Of a stretch of DNA of 64,000 nt, positions 8,163 to 17,320 are shown one piece after another. The position numbers were made by a program, and so were the translations under genes. The stretch is from positions 124,001 through 188,000 of the forward strand of contig CAWINY010000006.1 in NCBI GenBank assembly GCA_963837635.1, given 5' to 3'. The stretch is from CAWINY01 sp963837635. Lineage in GTDB: Bacteria > Acidobacteriota > Terriglobia > Terriglobales > Acidobacteriaceae. The stretch's first letter is position 1, and every line of letters begins with the position of its first letter. The notes under the pieces are model-generated. The model was not told the origin of the DNA. It saw only the letters and a list, made by a program, of their open reading frames with translations, and made no database searches.

Positions 8163-9112
8163 AGAGCGTCGAGGAAGTCACCCTGTTGGGAACTCTGCGT
8201 GCGGCCTTCGAAGCCACCGGTACACCCTCGTGGATCATGCGCACGATCCTCAGCCGCGGACTGGACCGGCGCCACGGCTTCACCCTGGACCTCCGGCTCG
8301 GCGGCGATAAGGTGAAGTGCTCCTTGCAGGCGACCGAGGCACTGCTGGCCGAGGGGGCGGCGGATCTCGTGGACACGGATTGGCTGTCGATTGCACGTTG
8401 GCGGCGCGATGGCTTTTCGGTGAAGGCAGTTTTCCCCTATGGTCGCATTATGGGCGGCATGGTGGTCCCCGCCGCGTCCGCCATTCGCGAGCTTCCGGAC
8501 CTCAAGGGCCGGCGCATCGGCATTGTGCGCAAGTTCGACAAGAACTGGCTGGTGGTGCGTGCCGCGTGCTTGCAACAGCATGGCTTCGATCCGCAGCACG
8601 AGGCCCAAGTCAGCGAGGCGATGTCCAAGACCGTGCTGCTGGAGTGGCTGGAGAACGGCACCGTCGAGGTTGCGGTGCTTTACTGGCATCTGGTGCCGCG
8701 GCTGACCGCCAGCGGCCGCTTCCGGCAATTGCAGGACGTGCTCGATCTGGTTCCCGCGCTTGCTGGAGTGAACCCTCCGACCACGTTCTTCGTCTGCCGC
8801 GAGGATCTCATTGCCGCCAACCCTGACTTGATCCAGGCCTTCGTAGCGGCCTATTGCGAGGCCGTAGCCATTATGCGGGAAGACCCTCGCGCCTGGGCTG
8901 AGGCGGTGGCGGACGTGGATCGCTCCAACACCCCACTCCTGCATGGACTGCGGGCGAGTTGGGAACGCCGCGTGTGCACCACCTGGAGTCCAGACGATGT
9001 TCGCGCTCTGACCGTCCTTTTCGATCGCTTGAAAGCGATTGGCGGGGAGGATGCGGTGGGCGGCATCCAGGCCATTCCGCCGGAGATGTTTGCTTCGGCA
9101 TTTACGAACTAG
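8159..9112 (+). CDS. Substrate-binding-fold protein without signal peptide
   Basis: A 317-residue protein resembling ABC transporter substrate-binding proteins of the SsuA/TauA/NMT1-THI5 type. Typical features are the FTLDLRLGGDKVK opening, LLAEGAADLVDTDWL, LPDLKGRRIGIVRKFDKNW and ANPDLIQAFVAAYCEA. There is no N-terminal signal peptide or lipobox and no permease or ATPase gene nearby. A cytosolic enzyme with this fold is therefore likely, as in MqnA/MqnD of menaquinone synthesis or the THI5 pyrimidine synthase. The start overlaps the previous stop by four bases. The substrate is unknown, and a truncated exported protein cannot be excluded. Confidence 0.75.
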   Translation: MKSVEEVTLLGTLRAAFEATGTPSWIMRTILSRGLDRRHGFTLDLRLGGDKVKCSLQATEALLAEGAADLVDTDWLSIARWRRDGFSVKAVFPYGRIMGGMVVPAASAIRELPDLKGRRIGIVRKFDKNWLVVRAACLQQHGFDPQHEAQVSEAMSKTVLLEWLENGTVEVAVLYWHLVPRLTASGRFRQLQDVLDLVPALAGVNPPTTFFVCREDLIAANPDLIQAFVAAYCEAVAIMREDPRAWAEAVADVDRSNTPLLHGLRASWERRVCTTWSPDDVRALTVLFDRLKAIGGEDAVGGIQAIPPEMFASAFTN

Positions 9113-9135
9113 GGTTTACGTTTAGGAGAGGTGCC

Positions 9136-10095
9136 GTGGTGGTTCTGATGGGTCCGGGTGGGACTTTGGAGATGGCCATTACAGCTCTAGACCGAGGCTG
9201 CGACTCCGTGTTCGTTGGCCCCAAGGGCTGGAGCCGCCGTCCCGCCTCGGACGAGCTCACGGATGACGAAATCCGGGAAGCCATCGAGTACGCCAACCCC
9301 CGTGGCAAGGACATTCGTGTCGCGGTCAACGTGATGCCGTGTCCCGACGAGATCCCAACCTTCCTGGCCAAAGTGGAACGCTACGCCAGTTGGGGCGCCG
9401 GCGGCGTGATGATCTGCGATCCCGGCTGCGTCCAGTTGGTGCATCGCAGTTTCCCGGAGCTTGAGATCCACGTCAGCGTCACCGCGGGTGTGTTCAATCT
9501 CGCAGACATCCATTTCTATCGCGACCTGGGCGCCAATATCGTTGTCATCCCTTACCGCTGGGGTCTGCCGGAACTGGAAGCCATGCGCGATCAGGCCCAG
9601 GTCAAGCTGGAAGCGTTCCTGTTTCAATCGACCAAGCGCGGGCGCATCTGCCCCGGCCGCTGTTATTCGAGCAGCTACTTCCAGATTACCCATACCAACG
9701 ATGACGACGGCAAAGACCACTTCGTCGGCAGCGCCAGCCGTGGCGGAAGCTGCCATCGCATCTGCCGTGCGCAATGGGAGCTGGCGGTGGACGGCGAGAA
9801 GCGTTCCGAGACCCCGGACCTGAAGGCGACCCCCGAGTTGCTCTTGTGGGAGATGCCGGAATACGTAGCCCTGGGCGTCAGCCGGTTCAAGATCCCGGGC
9901 CGCGAGCGTTCGGTGGCATTGGTGAGCGACCTCGTGGCCTTCTACCGCAAGGTCCTCGATCACGTGCTGAGCGGCTCCCGTGATGTGTCGGCCTTCGAAG
10001 GGGAGTGGCTGCAGATTCGCGAGCGCTGGGTCCGGGAACGGGGACGGCGCGACACCTCCCGCATCTCCACCGCCGCCATGGGGTGCGCCCATTGA
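9136..10095 (+). CDS. U32 family protein, UbiU-like (fourth of four)
   Basis: A 319-residue U32 protein with VLMGPGGTLEMAITALDRG at its start and the paired cysteine motifs RICPGRC and SCHRIC. It is a close paralogue of the proteins encoded at 5252 and 7197. I chose GTG 9136, which has AGGAG at 9124-9128 seven bases upstream; GTG 9139 and ATG 9148 also lie in frame. The open frame continues further upstream over the end of the preceding gene, but that part has no U32 similarity. Its stop overlaps a TTG start of the dikinase gene by four bases. Confidence 0.85.
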   Translation: MVVLMGPGGTLEMAITALDRGCDSVFVGPKGWSRRPASDELTDDEIREAIEYANPRGKDIRVAVNVMPCPDEIPTFLAKVERYASWGAGGVMICDPGCVQLVHRSFPELEIHVSVTAGVFNLADIHFYRDLGANIVVIPYRWGLPELEAMRDQAQVKLEAFLFQSTKRGRICPGRCYSSSYFQITHTNDDDGKDHFVGSASRGGSCHRICRAQWELAVDGEKRSETPDLKATPELLLWEMPEYVALGVSRFKIPGRERSVALVSDLVAFYRKVLDHVLSGSRDVSAFEGEWLQIRERWVRERGRRDTSRISTAAMGCAH

Positions 10096-12807
10096 GTGCA
10101 ACCGCCGCAACCACGGGACGTGCCCTGCCGTTGACCTCCACTGCCGTGGGGGAGTGCGCGCCGCGTCCCGAGGATCTGATTCGCGACCTGGCTGACATCG
10201 GCGTGGACGACGCGGCTCTGGTCGGCGGCAAAGCCTATCCCCTGGCGATCCTGATGCGTCGCGGCTTTACCGTACCCAGGGGCTTTTGCGTCACCACCGA
10301 GGCCTTTCGCCTGGCGGGCGGTTGCGAGGACCGGGAAATCAGGCTGCCGAAGCTGCTCCGCGAGCTGATCGTCGCCGCGTGGCGCCGCACCGGCATCGCT
10401 GCCGCCGCGGTTCGCAGTTCGGCCACCGAGGAAGACGGCCGGAACGCCAGTTGGGCTGGAATCTTTCCCACCGCCCTGCCGGTCGAGGACGAGCAGGCTT
10501 TGCTGGCCGCGGTCGAGCGCTGCTTCCGCGCGGTTCACGATCCCGAAACCAAGCTTTACCGCTCGCTGGCAGCCAATGGGGTGCGGCCAGCCATGGCGGT
10601 GCTGGTCCAAGAGTTGGTGGATGCTGAGGCCGCAGGCATGGTCTTCACCTCCAATCCGGTGAATGGCGCGCGCGATGAGATTGTGATCAATGCCGTTCCC
10701 GGCCTGGGCCACCCGCTGGCGGCGGGAACCGTGACGGGCGACACCTTTGTGGTCGGTCGCGATGGCACGATCAAGACCCAGACCGTTGCGGTGAAACCCT
10801 TCCGGATCACGCGCCACGGCGAAATCCCCGTGCCGCCGGAGCGATGGGAACTCCCGGCCGTGGCGGACAATGCGGTCTCCGTCGCTGGCCAAGCTGGCGG
10901 TGGAGATTGAGGCTGCGTTCGGTTGCCCGCAAGACATTGAATTTGCCCTCGTCGATGATGGCATCAGCATCCTGCAGGCGCGCCCGATCACCGGGTTGCA
11001 TCGCGACAGCGATGAGCTCAAGAACTTTCTCGCTCGCGAGCGGCGCCGCCTGAAACAGCGCATCGAGACCCTGCGCGGCCAGGGGAAGCTGAACGCCGCG
11101 GAGGTGGTCTTCAGCAACGGGAATATTGGCGAGCTGTTGCCCACGCCCACGCCCATGAGCTTCGGCCTGTTCCGCGAGATCTTTGCCGGCCATGGCGGCG
11201 CCATCGTGGCGGGCCGCCGCGCCCTTGGCTACAAGCTGGCCGATGATTGCACCTGCGGGCTCTATGAGCTGATCTGCGGTCAACCCTATTTCAACCTGGA
11301 AGTAGACGCCGGCACCTTCAATCTGGGCATGCCGATTGACGTAGATAGCATCATCCGGCGCGTCAGTGAGGATCCGGCCCGCGCGAACTATCCTGAGTAC
11401 GGCTTATATCAACAGGCATTCGAGGCCAATTCCAGCGAGCTTTGCGAAACCAGCTCCGATGGTGCCCCACATCTGCCCGACGTTGGCAGATGTGGGTTGG
11501 AAGAAGAATCGCGCAGTATTGGGCGCCGTTTTCATCGAAGCATGGTGGCCGCCGGGCACTCGGTACTCGACCGCTTCGCCCCCGAAATAGAGCCTGCGCT
11601 GCGCCAGTCTGTGACCGAGGCCCGCCAGGATCTCAAGAGCGAGTTGCGTGTAGGCGAATTAGTTGACGCCATCGGTCGCCGGATCGACCAGCTCAAGCTC
11701 GGCTCCTGTGTTCAATTCGTGATCGCCGCGCGCTTGGGCTTCTACTTCGCCGAGATGGTCCGCTCGCGCCTGACGCATCATCTCGGCGATCCGGGTCCGA
11801 CGCCGCATCTGCTGCAAGGACTCGAGGGCAGCCGCATCACGCAGCAGGCGCTCGACCTCGAACGCCTCGCCTCCGGACAAATTGCGCGTGACGCCTTTCT
11901 CGACAGCTACGGGCATTTGGCGGCGAACGAATTGGAAATTTCCCTGCCGCGCCTGGCCGAGGACTCCTCGGCCCTCGACTGCCTGCTCAACGATCTTGGT
12001 GCTTCGGGCCGCCATCCCAGCGAGGACTTTAAGCACCAGCAAGGCCGCCGTCTGGCTGCCGAGGCGGAGTTGCAGCAACGCCTCCAGCGCGCCCAGTTGC
12101 CGGCGGAAGATGCTGCGGAGTTGCTGGAAGACCTTCGCTTGGCCCAGGCTTTTCTGCCGCTGCGCGAAACTGTCAAGTACTACTATGCCGCCGAGTATGG
12201 GGTGATCCGGTCGTTGCTGTTACAACTAAACAGCGCACTAGATTGGTCGCATGACGATATATTTTATTTGTTTCCCGAAGAAATTCCGAACTGCGCCAAG
12301 GCAGCCGGCAAGCTGAAACGACGGATCGCGCAGCGCCGCCGTGAACACCGGCTGGCCATGCGCGCGGCACGCCAGTATCGTCTTCCCGCCGTAATCTTCG
12401 GCTCTCGTTTGAAGGAGATCGGCGCGCGTCATGATGTCCCCGCGGCCGAGAGACTCGTCGGAACTCCAGTCGCGCCCGGTTCGGCCACCGGAGTCGTCCG
12501 GCTGTATGACTGCGCCAACGGCGCCGCGGCCCTGAAGGATATGCACGGGGACGAGATCATCGTGGCCCGCTCCGCCAACCTCGGGCTTGCTCCACTGCTG
12601 CGAGTGGCGGCGGGGCTGATCGTGGAAGTTGGCGGGGTGCTCGCCCACGCCGCCTGCCAGGCGCGCGAGAGCGGGATTCCGGCCGTCGTTTTGCCCAATG
12701 CCACGCTTGTCTTGCGCGACGGAATGGCCGTGCGCTTGGATGGCGATACCGGAGCGGTCGAACTGCTGCATCCCCAACCAGCACGAAAAGCTGGCGATAC
12801 CGCATGA
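10092..12807 (+). pseudogene. PEP-synthase/rifampin-phosphotransferase-like dikinase, frameshifted
   Basis: Two frames together encode one protein of about 904 residues. The first (10092-10910) is a PPDK N-terminal ATP-grasp domain with VGGKAYPLAILMRRGF, AAVRSSATEEDG and AGMVFTSNPV. The second (10870-12807) continues with PQDIEFALVDDGISILQARPIT, a middle substrate-type domain, and a C-terminal swivelling domain with GGVLAHAACQARESGIP, where the phospho-histidine is kept. Removing one C at 10879-10880 joins them. This order equals that of rifampin phosphotransferase and phenylphosphate synthase, which phosphorylate hydroxyl groups with ATP. All motifs are intact, so a sequencing error or recoding is as likely as a true null. 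The TTG start overlaps the U32 stop. Confidence 0.8.
11462..11496. repeat. CCCACATCTGCC palindrome inside the dikinase coding sequence, copy 2
   Basis: The palindrome gtgccccacatctgcc...ggcagatgtggg lies inside the coding region and is read in frame as GAPHLPDVGRCG. All other copies in the window are intergenic. The surrounding protein sequence continues normally on both sides, so the insertion seems tolerated, probably in a surface loop of the middle domain. Confidence 0.85.
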
Positions 12808-13628
12808 GCCTGTTCAGCCTGGAAGGGAAGATAGCCGCAGTGACCGGAGCCGGTGCCAACGGCGGCATCGGTCATGCGATCGCCCTGGGCTACGCCCGCG
12901 CCGGCGCGCGACTGATCGTCAGCGACATCGACGAACCTGGCTTGGCTACCACTGCGGATGAGCTTGCGGCCTTGGGCGCGCCCGCGTTGGCCCTCAAGTG
13001 CGACATCGCCAATCCCGCCGACGTAGACAACCTGTTTGCCGCCGTGGATCAGCACTTTGGACGGCTTGATGTGCTAGTCAACGTGCCCTTCTACTTTGCG
13101 CGCCGCGTTGCCCCGCACGAGATTTCTCTCGATGAGTGGCAGCAGATGCTGTCGGTCAATCTCACTGGGTATTTTCTCTGCAATCGGGCGGCGCTCTGCC
13201 GCATGCTCGCCTGCGGCGGCGGCAGCATCATCAATATCGGCTCGAATGCGGGCGTGAGCGCCCTTGGCCGTGGCGCTTTCCCCTATAGCAGTGCCAAGGC
13301 GGCAGTCCACCAGATGACGAAGGAACTGGCGGTCGAGTACGTCGGCCGCAACATCCGCGTCAATGCCCTGGTTCCCGCACAAGTTTTGACGCCGGGCCTG
13401 CAGCACCACCTGAACGATCCGCACTTCCGCGACAAGGTGCTGCCACGCATGCTTGCCGGCTTGCCCATCGGCCGCCTGCTCGACCCCGAGGACATGGTCG
13501 GCCCCGCCATCTTCCTGGCCTCCGACGCGGCCAAAGCCGTCACCGGAGTGCTGCTCCCCGTCGATGGAGGCAACCTCGCGCTGAACGCGGGGGGGAGCTA
13601 CAACAATTTCTTTAGCCAAGGGACTTGA
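12804..13628 (+). CDS. Short-chain dehydrogenase/reductase (SDR)
   Basis: A 274-residue classical SDR. The Rossmann motif TGAGANGGIGHAIA lies at residues 14-27, the catalytic set is Ser147, Tyr161 and Lys165 (YSSAK), and the C terminus ends in the usual VDGGNLALN region. The normally conserved NNAG motif is changed to LVNVPFY. SDRs of this type oxidise or reduce a hydroxyl or carbonyl group using NAD(P). Asp41 at the end of the second strand (VSDID) suggests NAD preference. ATG 12804 overlaps the dikinase stop by four bases, so it is the last gene of the U32 operon. Confidence 0.9.
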   Translation: MSLFSLEGKIAAVTGAGANGGIGHAIALGYARAGARLIVSDIDEPGLATTADELAALGAPALALKCDIANPADVDNLFAAVDQHFGRLDVLVNVPFYFARRVAPHEISLDEWQQMLSVNLTGYFLCNRAALCRMLACGGGSIINIGSNAGVSALGRGAFPYSSAKAAVHQMTKELAVEYVGRNIRVNALVPAQVLTPGLQHHLNDPHFRDKVLPRMLAGLPIGRLLDPEDMVGPAIFLASDAAKAVTGVLLPVDGGNLALNAGGSYNNFFSQGT

Positions 13629-13636
13629 GGGGAGAA

Positions 13637-13769
13637 GTACTCAGTACCCAGAACCCAGTACTCAGTATTCAGGTGGCCAGCAGCCATTCGCAGCGATGGG
13701 ATTGTCATTCCGAGCGGCCGGTTTTGGCGCGAGTCAACGGGTGTGGGATAACTGAGTACTGAGTACTAA
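13637..13769. repeat. Hairpin with 'actcagtac' word arms
   Basis: The left arm (13637-13671) repeats the word tactcagtacccag, and the right arm (13748-13769) carries the complement actgagtactgagtact. The element sits between the SDR stop and the phosphatase start. It belongs in style to the word-type hairpins seen elsewhere in the window, but with a different word. Confidence 0.75.
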
Positions 13770-13785
13770 TAGTGGTGAACGCATC

Positions 13786-14322
13786 ATGATCGAAGTCCAT
13801 CCAAATTTGTTCGTTGGCCCGCAAGCAGAATACGAGTCTCGCATAAAACACGAGAGTGGCTGGATTGTCGTGCACGCCTGCAAGGAACCCTATCATCGCG
13901 AGGCGGTGGGTTACACGACGCCAGCGCCGCCCGAAGGTCATCCGGAGTACTTGATCGCGCGGCGTGATCACCGGCTTTGCCTAAACCTGACCGACGCCCC
14001 GAATCCGGCGGACATCCCAGCCGAGGTCATGGACGCGGCCGTGGTCTTCATTCGTGAGAATCTGCTGGCTGGCCAGCGCGTGTTCCTACACTGCCAGGCG
14101 GCGATGTCGCGCTCGCCGGGGATTGCGATGCTTTACCTGGGGACATACACGGATCAACTGCCAACCGGCTCGTTCGACGCGGCACTGAGCAAGTACTCGG
14201 AGATCTACTCATCGTTCTCGCCTCGCCCGGGCATTTTGGGTTTTCTACGAGATCGTTGGGCAGCAGGTGTGAGGGCTGACACCGCAGATTCTGCCGGACA
14301 ATGCAATACGACAGGGCGTTAG
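13786..14322 (+). CDS. Dual-specificity-type cysteine protein phosphatase
   Basis: A 178-residue protein with the phosphatase signature HCQAAMSRSP at residues 102-111, where Cys103 is the nucleophile and Arg109 binds phosphate. A possible general acid is Asp70 in NLTDAPNP. Enzymes of this family remove phosphate from phospho-tyrosine and phospho-serine/threonine, and some act on RNA ends or lipids. The last 20 or so residues are low-complexity and run into a repeat region, so the natural C terminus may be shorter. It is not coupled to the SDR gene, since a hairpin repeat lies between. Confidence 0.82.
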   Translation: MIEVHPNLFVGPQAEYESRIKHESGWIVVHACKEPYHREAVGYTTPAPPEGHPEYLIARRDHRLCLNLTDAPNPADIPAEVMDAAVVFIRENLLAGQRVFLHCQAAMSRSPGIAMLYLGTYTDQLPTGSFDAALSKYSEIYSSFSPRPGILGFLRDRWAAGVRADTADSAGQCNTTGR

Positions 14323-14349
14323 AGCAATGACACCGCAGATGTGTTCGGC

Positions 14350-14490
14350 TTTGAAAGGGCACGGCTTCAGCCGTGCCGAACGCCCGAGGAATTCGCTGGC
14401 CTTTAGGCCCTGAGGTGTTTTTCCCTCAGCGGCTAAAGCCGCATCACCCGCCGCGTGAGCGGCGCGGCTGAAGCCGCGCCCTTTCAAAGA
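14350..14490. repeat. Composite 'ggctgaagccgcgcc' repeat block, copy 1
   Basis: The block contains a perfect palindrome ggcacggcttcagccgtgcc at 14359-14378, then ctttaggccctgagg and ccctcagcggctaaagccgc, and ends in gcgcggctgaagccgcgccc. A related block is at 26424-26520 and a shorter one at 50974-51001. It lies between convergent genes and may act as a transcription end. Confidence 0.8.
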
Positions 14491-14536
14491 AGCCACGTTC
14501 CTTCAAAGCGCGTTTCTTCAAACAAGCTCATGTTCC

Positions 14537-15778
14537 TCACACGTTCGTGGGCTCCAGCGCCGCCGCGGCTTCGCCCATAGCCGTGCTATCGCTGGGCACG
14601 ACAAACATCACTCCGGTGGCCTCGGGACCAAGCTGTACGACCAGCCAGAGGCACGCCAGCACAATTACCATCGCGCCAGCCATGGATCGCGAGTAGCTCA
14701 TATGCTCGCCCACGATGGACTCAACATAGCCAATGGTGGAGGCGCAGAGTACGCCCACCTGGTAGGCGAAGCCCGGAAAGAAGCCGCGCAACGATGGTGG
14801 CGAAAGCTCGTTGATATGGGCGGGAATCACGCCCCACGCGCCCTGCACCATGAACTGCATCACAAAGGCCCCGAGAATGAGGGTCGGGAGGTTCGGCGCC
14901 AGGATCCACAGGGGAATGAGCAGTGCCGCCAGCGCGACGGCGGTCCTCATGGCGCGCCGGCGTCCCCAGCGGTCGGACAAATGTCCAATCACGATGCCGC
15001 CAGCCAGCGCGCCCAGCATCGAGATCATCGTGATCAAGCTTACCGTCCCTACCCCGTAATGGCGCTGCCGGGTAAGAAACGTGGGGAACATGTCCTGGGT
15101 GCCATGTGACATGGCGTTCATGAATGCCATCAGCAAAGCGAGATACAGGAAGCGCCGCCAGTTTGCGAAGATGGCCTTCCCGTACGCGCTCCAATCAGTA
15201 CGCGACTGGTGCCATGCCTCAGGCTCTTTCACCTTGCGGCGAATGAACAGCGACAGTAGCGCAGGCAGTCCGCCGATGAAGAACATCGGCCTCCAGCCGA
15301 AGTGCGGAAAAACCGTGAAATACGCCAAGGCGGCCAGCAGGTAGCCGCAGGCATAGCCTTCTTGCAACAATCCCGACAAAATGCCGCGCCACTTGGGCGG
15401 CACAGACTCCATCGTCAGCGACGCCCCTACTCCCCACTCGCCGCCCATGCCGATCCCGTAGAGCAGTCGCAGCGCGAGAAAGGTCTTATAGGTCGGCGCC
15501 AGTCCGGAAAACACCTCGACAATGGAGTAAAAGACGACATCAAGCATTAGTGGAAGCCGTCGCCCGTAGCGGTCCGCCATGACGCCGAAGATGAGCGCTC
15601 CAACCGGACGCATGGCCAGAGTCGCCGTCAGGGTTAGGGCAATCGCGGGGATCGACTTGTGAAAGTCGCGCGCCACCGCCGGGAGGACCATCACCAGGAT
15701 GAAGAAGTCGAATGCATCCAGCGTCCAGCCCAGAAAGCCGGCGATCACCGCGTTCCGCTGATCCGCTCGGGAACTCAT
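14537..15778 (-). CDS. MFS transporter, SHS/lactate-sialate type
   Basis: A 413-residue major facilitator with about twelve membrane segments. It starts AGFLGWTLDAFDFFILVMVLP, typical of the sialate/lactate/aromatic acid:H+ symporters, and has the loop 2-3 motif GVMADRYGRRLPL plus GIGMGGEWGVGAS in the fourth-fifth helix region. Such proteins take up organic acids by proton symport across the inner membrane. ATG 15778 gives the normal family start; an ATG six codons upstream is possible. It is convergent with the phosphatase gene and stands alone on its strand. Confidence 0.87.
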   Translation of the reverse strand: MSSRADQRNAVIAGFLGWTLDAFDFFILVMVLPAVARDFHKSIPAIALTLTATLAMRPVGALIFGVMADRYGRRLPLMLDVVFYSIVEVFSGLAPTYKTFLALRLLYGIGMGGEWGVGASLTMESVPPKWRGILSGLLQEGYACGYLLAALAYFTVFPHFGWRPMFFIGGLPALLSLFIRRKVKEPEAWHQSRTDWSAYGKAIFANWRRFLYLALLMAFMNAMSHGTQDMFPTFLTRQRHYGVGTVSLITMISMLGALAGGIVIGHLSDRWGRRRAMRTAVALAALLIPLWILAPNLPTLILGAFVMQFMVQGAWGVIPAHINELSPPSLRGFFPGFAYQVGVLCASTIGYVESIVGEHMSYSRSMAGAMVIVLACLWLVVQLGPEATGVMFVVPSDSTAMGEAAAALEPTNV

Positions 15779-15945
15779 CGATATCACCGCGCCCAATCTG
15801 CCGGTCGGCAGCGCGTAAAATCAGATCGCGGCACCGCGCGCGTTGCTAAGCTGATGTGCGATTCGAGCCAGCCCGCACAGCATTGTCTTGACAGAGAGGA
15901 TACAGAGTAAGCCACCGCTTCCAACGGAGCAATAGAAACCCAAGA

Positions 15946-17280
15946 ATGCCTGGCGGAACCACAACCCGGCAGCGTAGCGGGATGAGCTGGCGCTTTGCCG
16001 TGCGCGCGCTCCAGCACCGAAATTACCGGCTGTTCTTTGGAGGACAGGGAATATCGCTGGTCGGCACCTGGATGACGCGGGTGGCAACCGGCTGGCTGGT
16101 CTACCGCCTTACCGGTTCGGCCTTCCTGCTTGGCCTGGTCAGCTTTTGCGGCCAGATGCCGATCCTGGTGCTAGGTCCGATGGCAGGGGTCTGGGTGGAT
16201 CGTTGGAACCGCCACCGGGTGCTGCTGGTGACGCAGGTGCTGTCCATGCTGCAATCGTTCGGCTTGGCGGCTCTGGCGCTCACCGGCACGATTACCGTCA
16301 CAGAGATCATCCTGCTCAACCTGTTCCAGGGCGCGATTAACGCCTTCGATATGCCGTCTCGGCAGGCCTTCGTGATCGAGATGGTGGAGCGCCGCGAAGA
16401 CTTGGGCAGCGCCATCGCGCTGAACTCGTCGCTGGTAAATGCGGCGCGCCTGATCGGTCCATCAATCGCGGGCTTCCTGATCGCCGCGGTGGGCGAGGGC
16501 TCCTGCTTCCTGATTGACGGCTTCAGCTACATGGCCGTCATCGGTTCTCTGTTAGCCATGAGCGTCGCCCCGCGGCAGCCTGGCCGCGCACGCCAGAGCG
16601 TAGCTTCCGAATTGCGCGAAGGTTGGGATTATGTCCGCAGCTTTCGCCCGATCTGGTCGATCCTGTTGCTGCTGGCGCTGGTGAGCCTGATGGGTCTGCC
16701 CTACACGGCGCTGTTGCCGATCTTCGCCGGCACGATCCTGCACGGCGGACCTCATGTCTTAGGCTTTCTGACGGCGGCGGCCGGCATCGGGGCCCTGATC
16801 GGCGCAATCTCTCTGGCCTCCAGGCAGACACCGGGGATGGCCCGCGTGATTCCCATCAGCGCAGGTTTGGTCGGCGCCTCGTTAGCCGCGTTCGCCGCGT
16901 CGCGCCAGCTATGGCTCTCGTTGGCGTTGCTGGTGGTCACCGGCTTCGGCTTCATGCAGCAGTTGGAGGCCAGCAATACCATCCTTCAAACCGTTACGGA
17001 AGACAAAAAGCGCGGCCGGGTCATGAGCTTCTATTCGATGGCGTTCCAAGGCATGTCGCCGATCGGCGCCTTGATTGCGGGGGCCATGGCAAGCCGCATG
17101 GGCGCACCTTTTACCCTGATGATCGGCGGTGCCATTTGTATTTGCGGAGCAGCGTGGTTCGGCTGGCAACTGCCAACCTTGCGGCAACTCGTGCACCCGA
17201 TCTATGTCCAGAATGGGCTGGTAGGTAGCGCCGGCGTCTCGCCGGCGGGTTCCGTTCGCAGTACCACGGCGCAGGGTTGA
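15946..17280 (+). CDS. MFS transporter, EntS/MFS_3 type
   Basis: A 444-residue membrane protein of the MFS_3 group, with the typical opening ALQHRNYRLFFGGQGISLVGTW and GVWVDRWNRHRVL in the loop between helices 2 and 3. Relatives export siderophores, macrolides or other small molecules. ATG 15946 is the first start; ATG 15982 is nearer to the usual family N terminus. The last 20 or so residues are encoded by one arm of a dispersed GGCGTCTCGCCGGC repeat (GSAGVSPAG), so the C terminus has been replaced or extended by repeat DNA. Confidence 0.87.
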   Translation: MPGGTTTRQRSGMSWRFAVRALQHRNYRLFFGGQGISLVGTWMTRVATGWLVYRLTGSAFLLGLVSFCGQMPILVLGPMAGVWVDRWNRHRVLLVTQVLSMLQSFGLAALALTGTITVTEIILLNLFQGAINAFDMPSRQAFVIEMVERREDLGSAIALNSSLVNAARLIGPSIAGFLIAAVGEGSCFLIDGFSYMAVIGSLLAMSVAPRQPGRARQSVASELREGWDYVRSFRPIWSILLLLALVSLMGLPYTALLPIFAGTILHGGPHVLGFLTAAAGIGALIGAISLASRQTPGMARVIPISAGLVGASLAAFAASRQLWLSLALLVVTGFGFMQQLEASNTILQTVTEDKKRGRVMSFYSMAFQGMSPIGALIAGAMASRMGAPFTLMIGGAICICGAAWFGWQLPTLRQLVHPIYVQNGLVGSAGVSPAGSVRSTTAQG

Positions 17281-17311
17281 CACGAGCCCGCCGGCGAGAC
17301 GCCGGCGCTAC
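17225..17311. repeat. GGCGTCTCGCCGGC inverted repeat overlapping a stop codon
   Basis: The arms gtagcgccggcgtctcgccggcggg (17225-17249) and its exact complement at 17287-17311 flank the stop codon of the MFS gene at 17278-17280. The left arm is translated as GSAGVSPAG. The 25-base arms are perfect complements, so RNA would form a very stable hairpin. This sequence word is a known type of dispersed repeat in several GC-rich phyla. Confidence 0.88.
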
Positions 17312-17320
17312 AAGAGTCAT

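Noticed and set aside
9960..11204. Minus-strand frame opposite the dikinase start
   Set aside because: It is a mirror of coding sequence on the plus strand with no domain.
10870..12807. Second half of the dikinase as an independent gene
   Set aside because: It begins in the middle of a conserved strand of the family, continuing the first frame after one base, and no ribosome binding site precedes ATG 10870.
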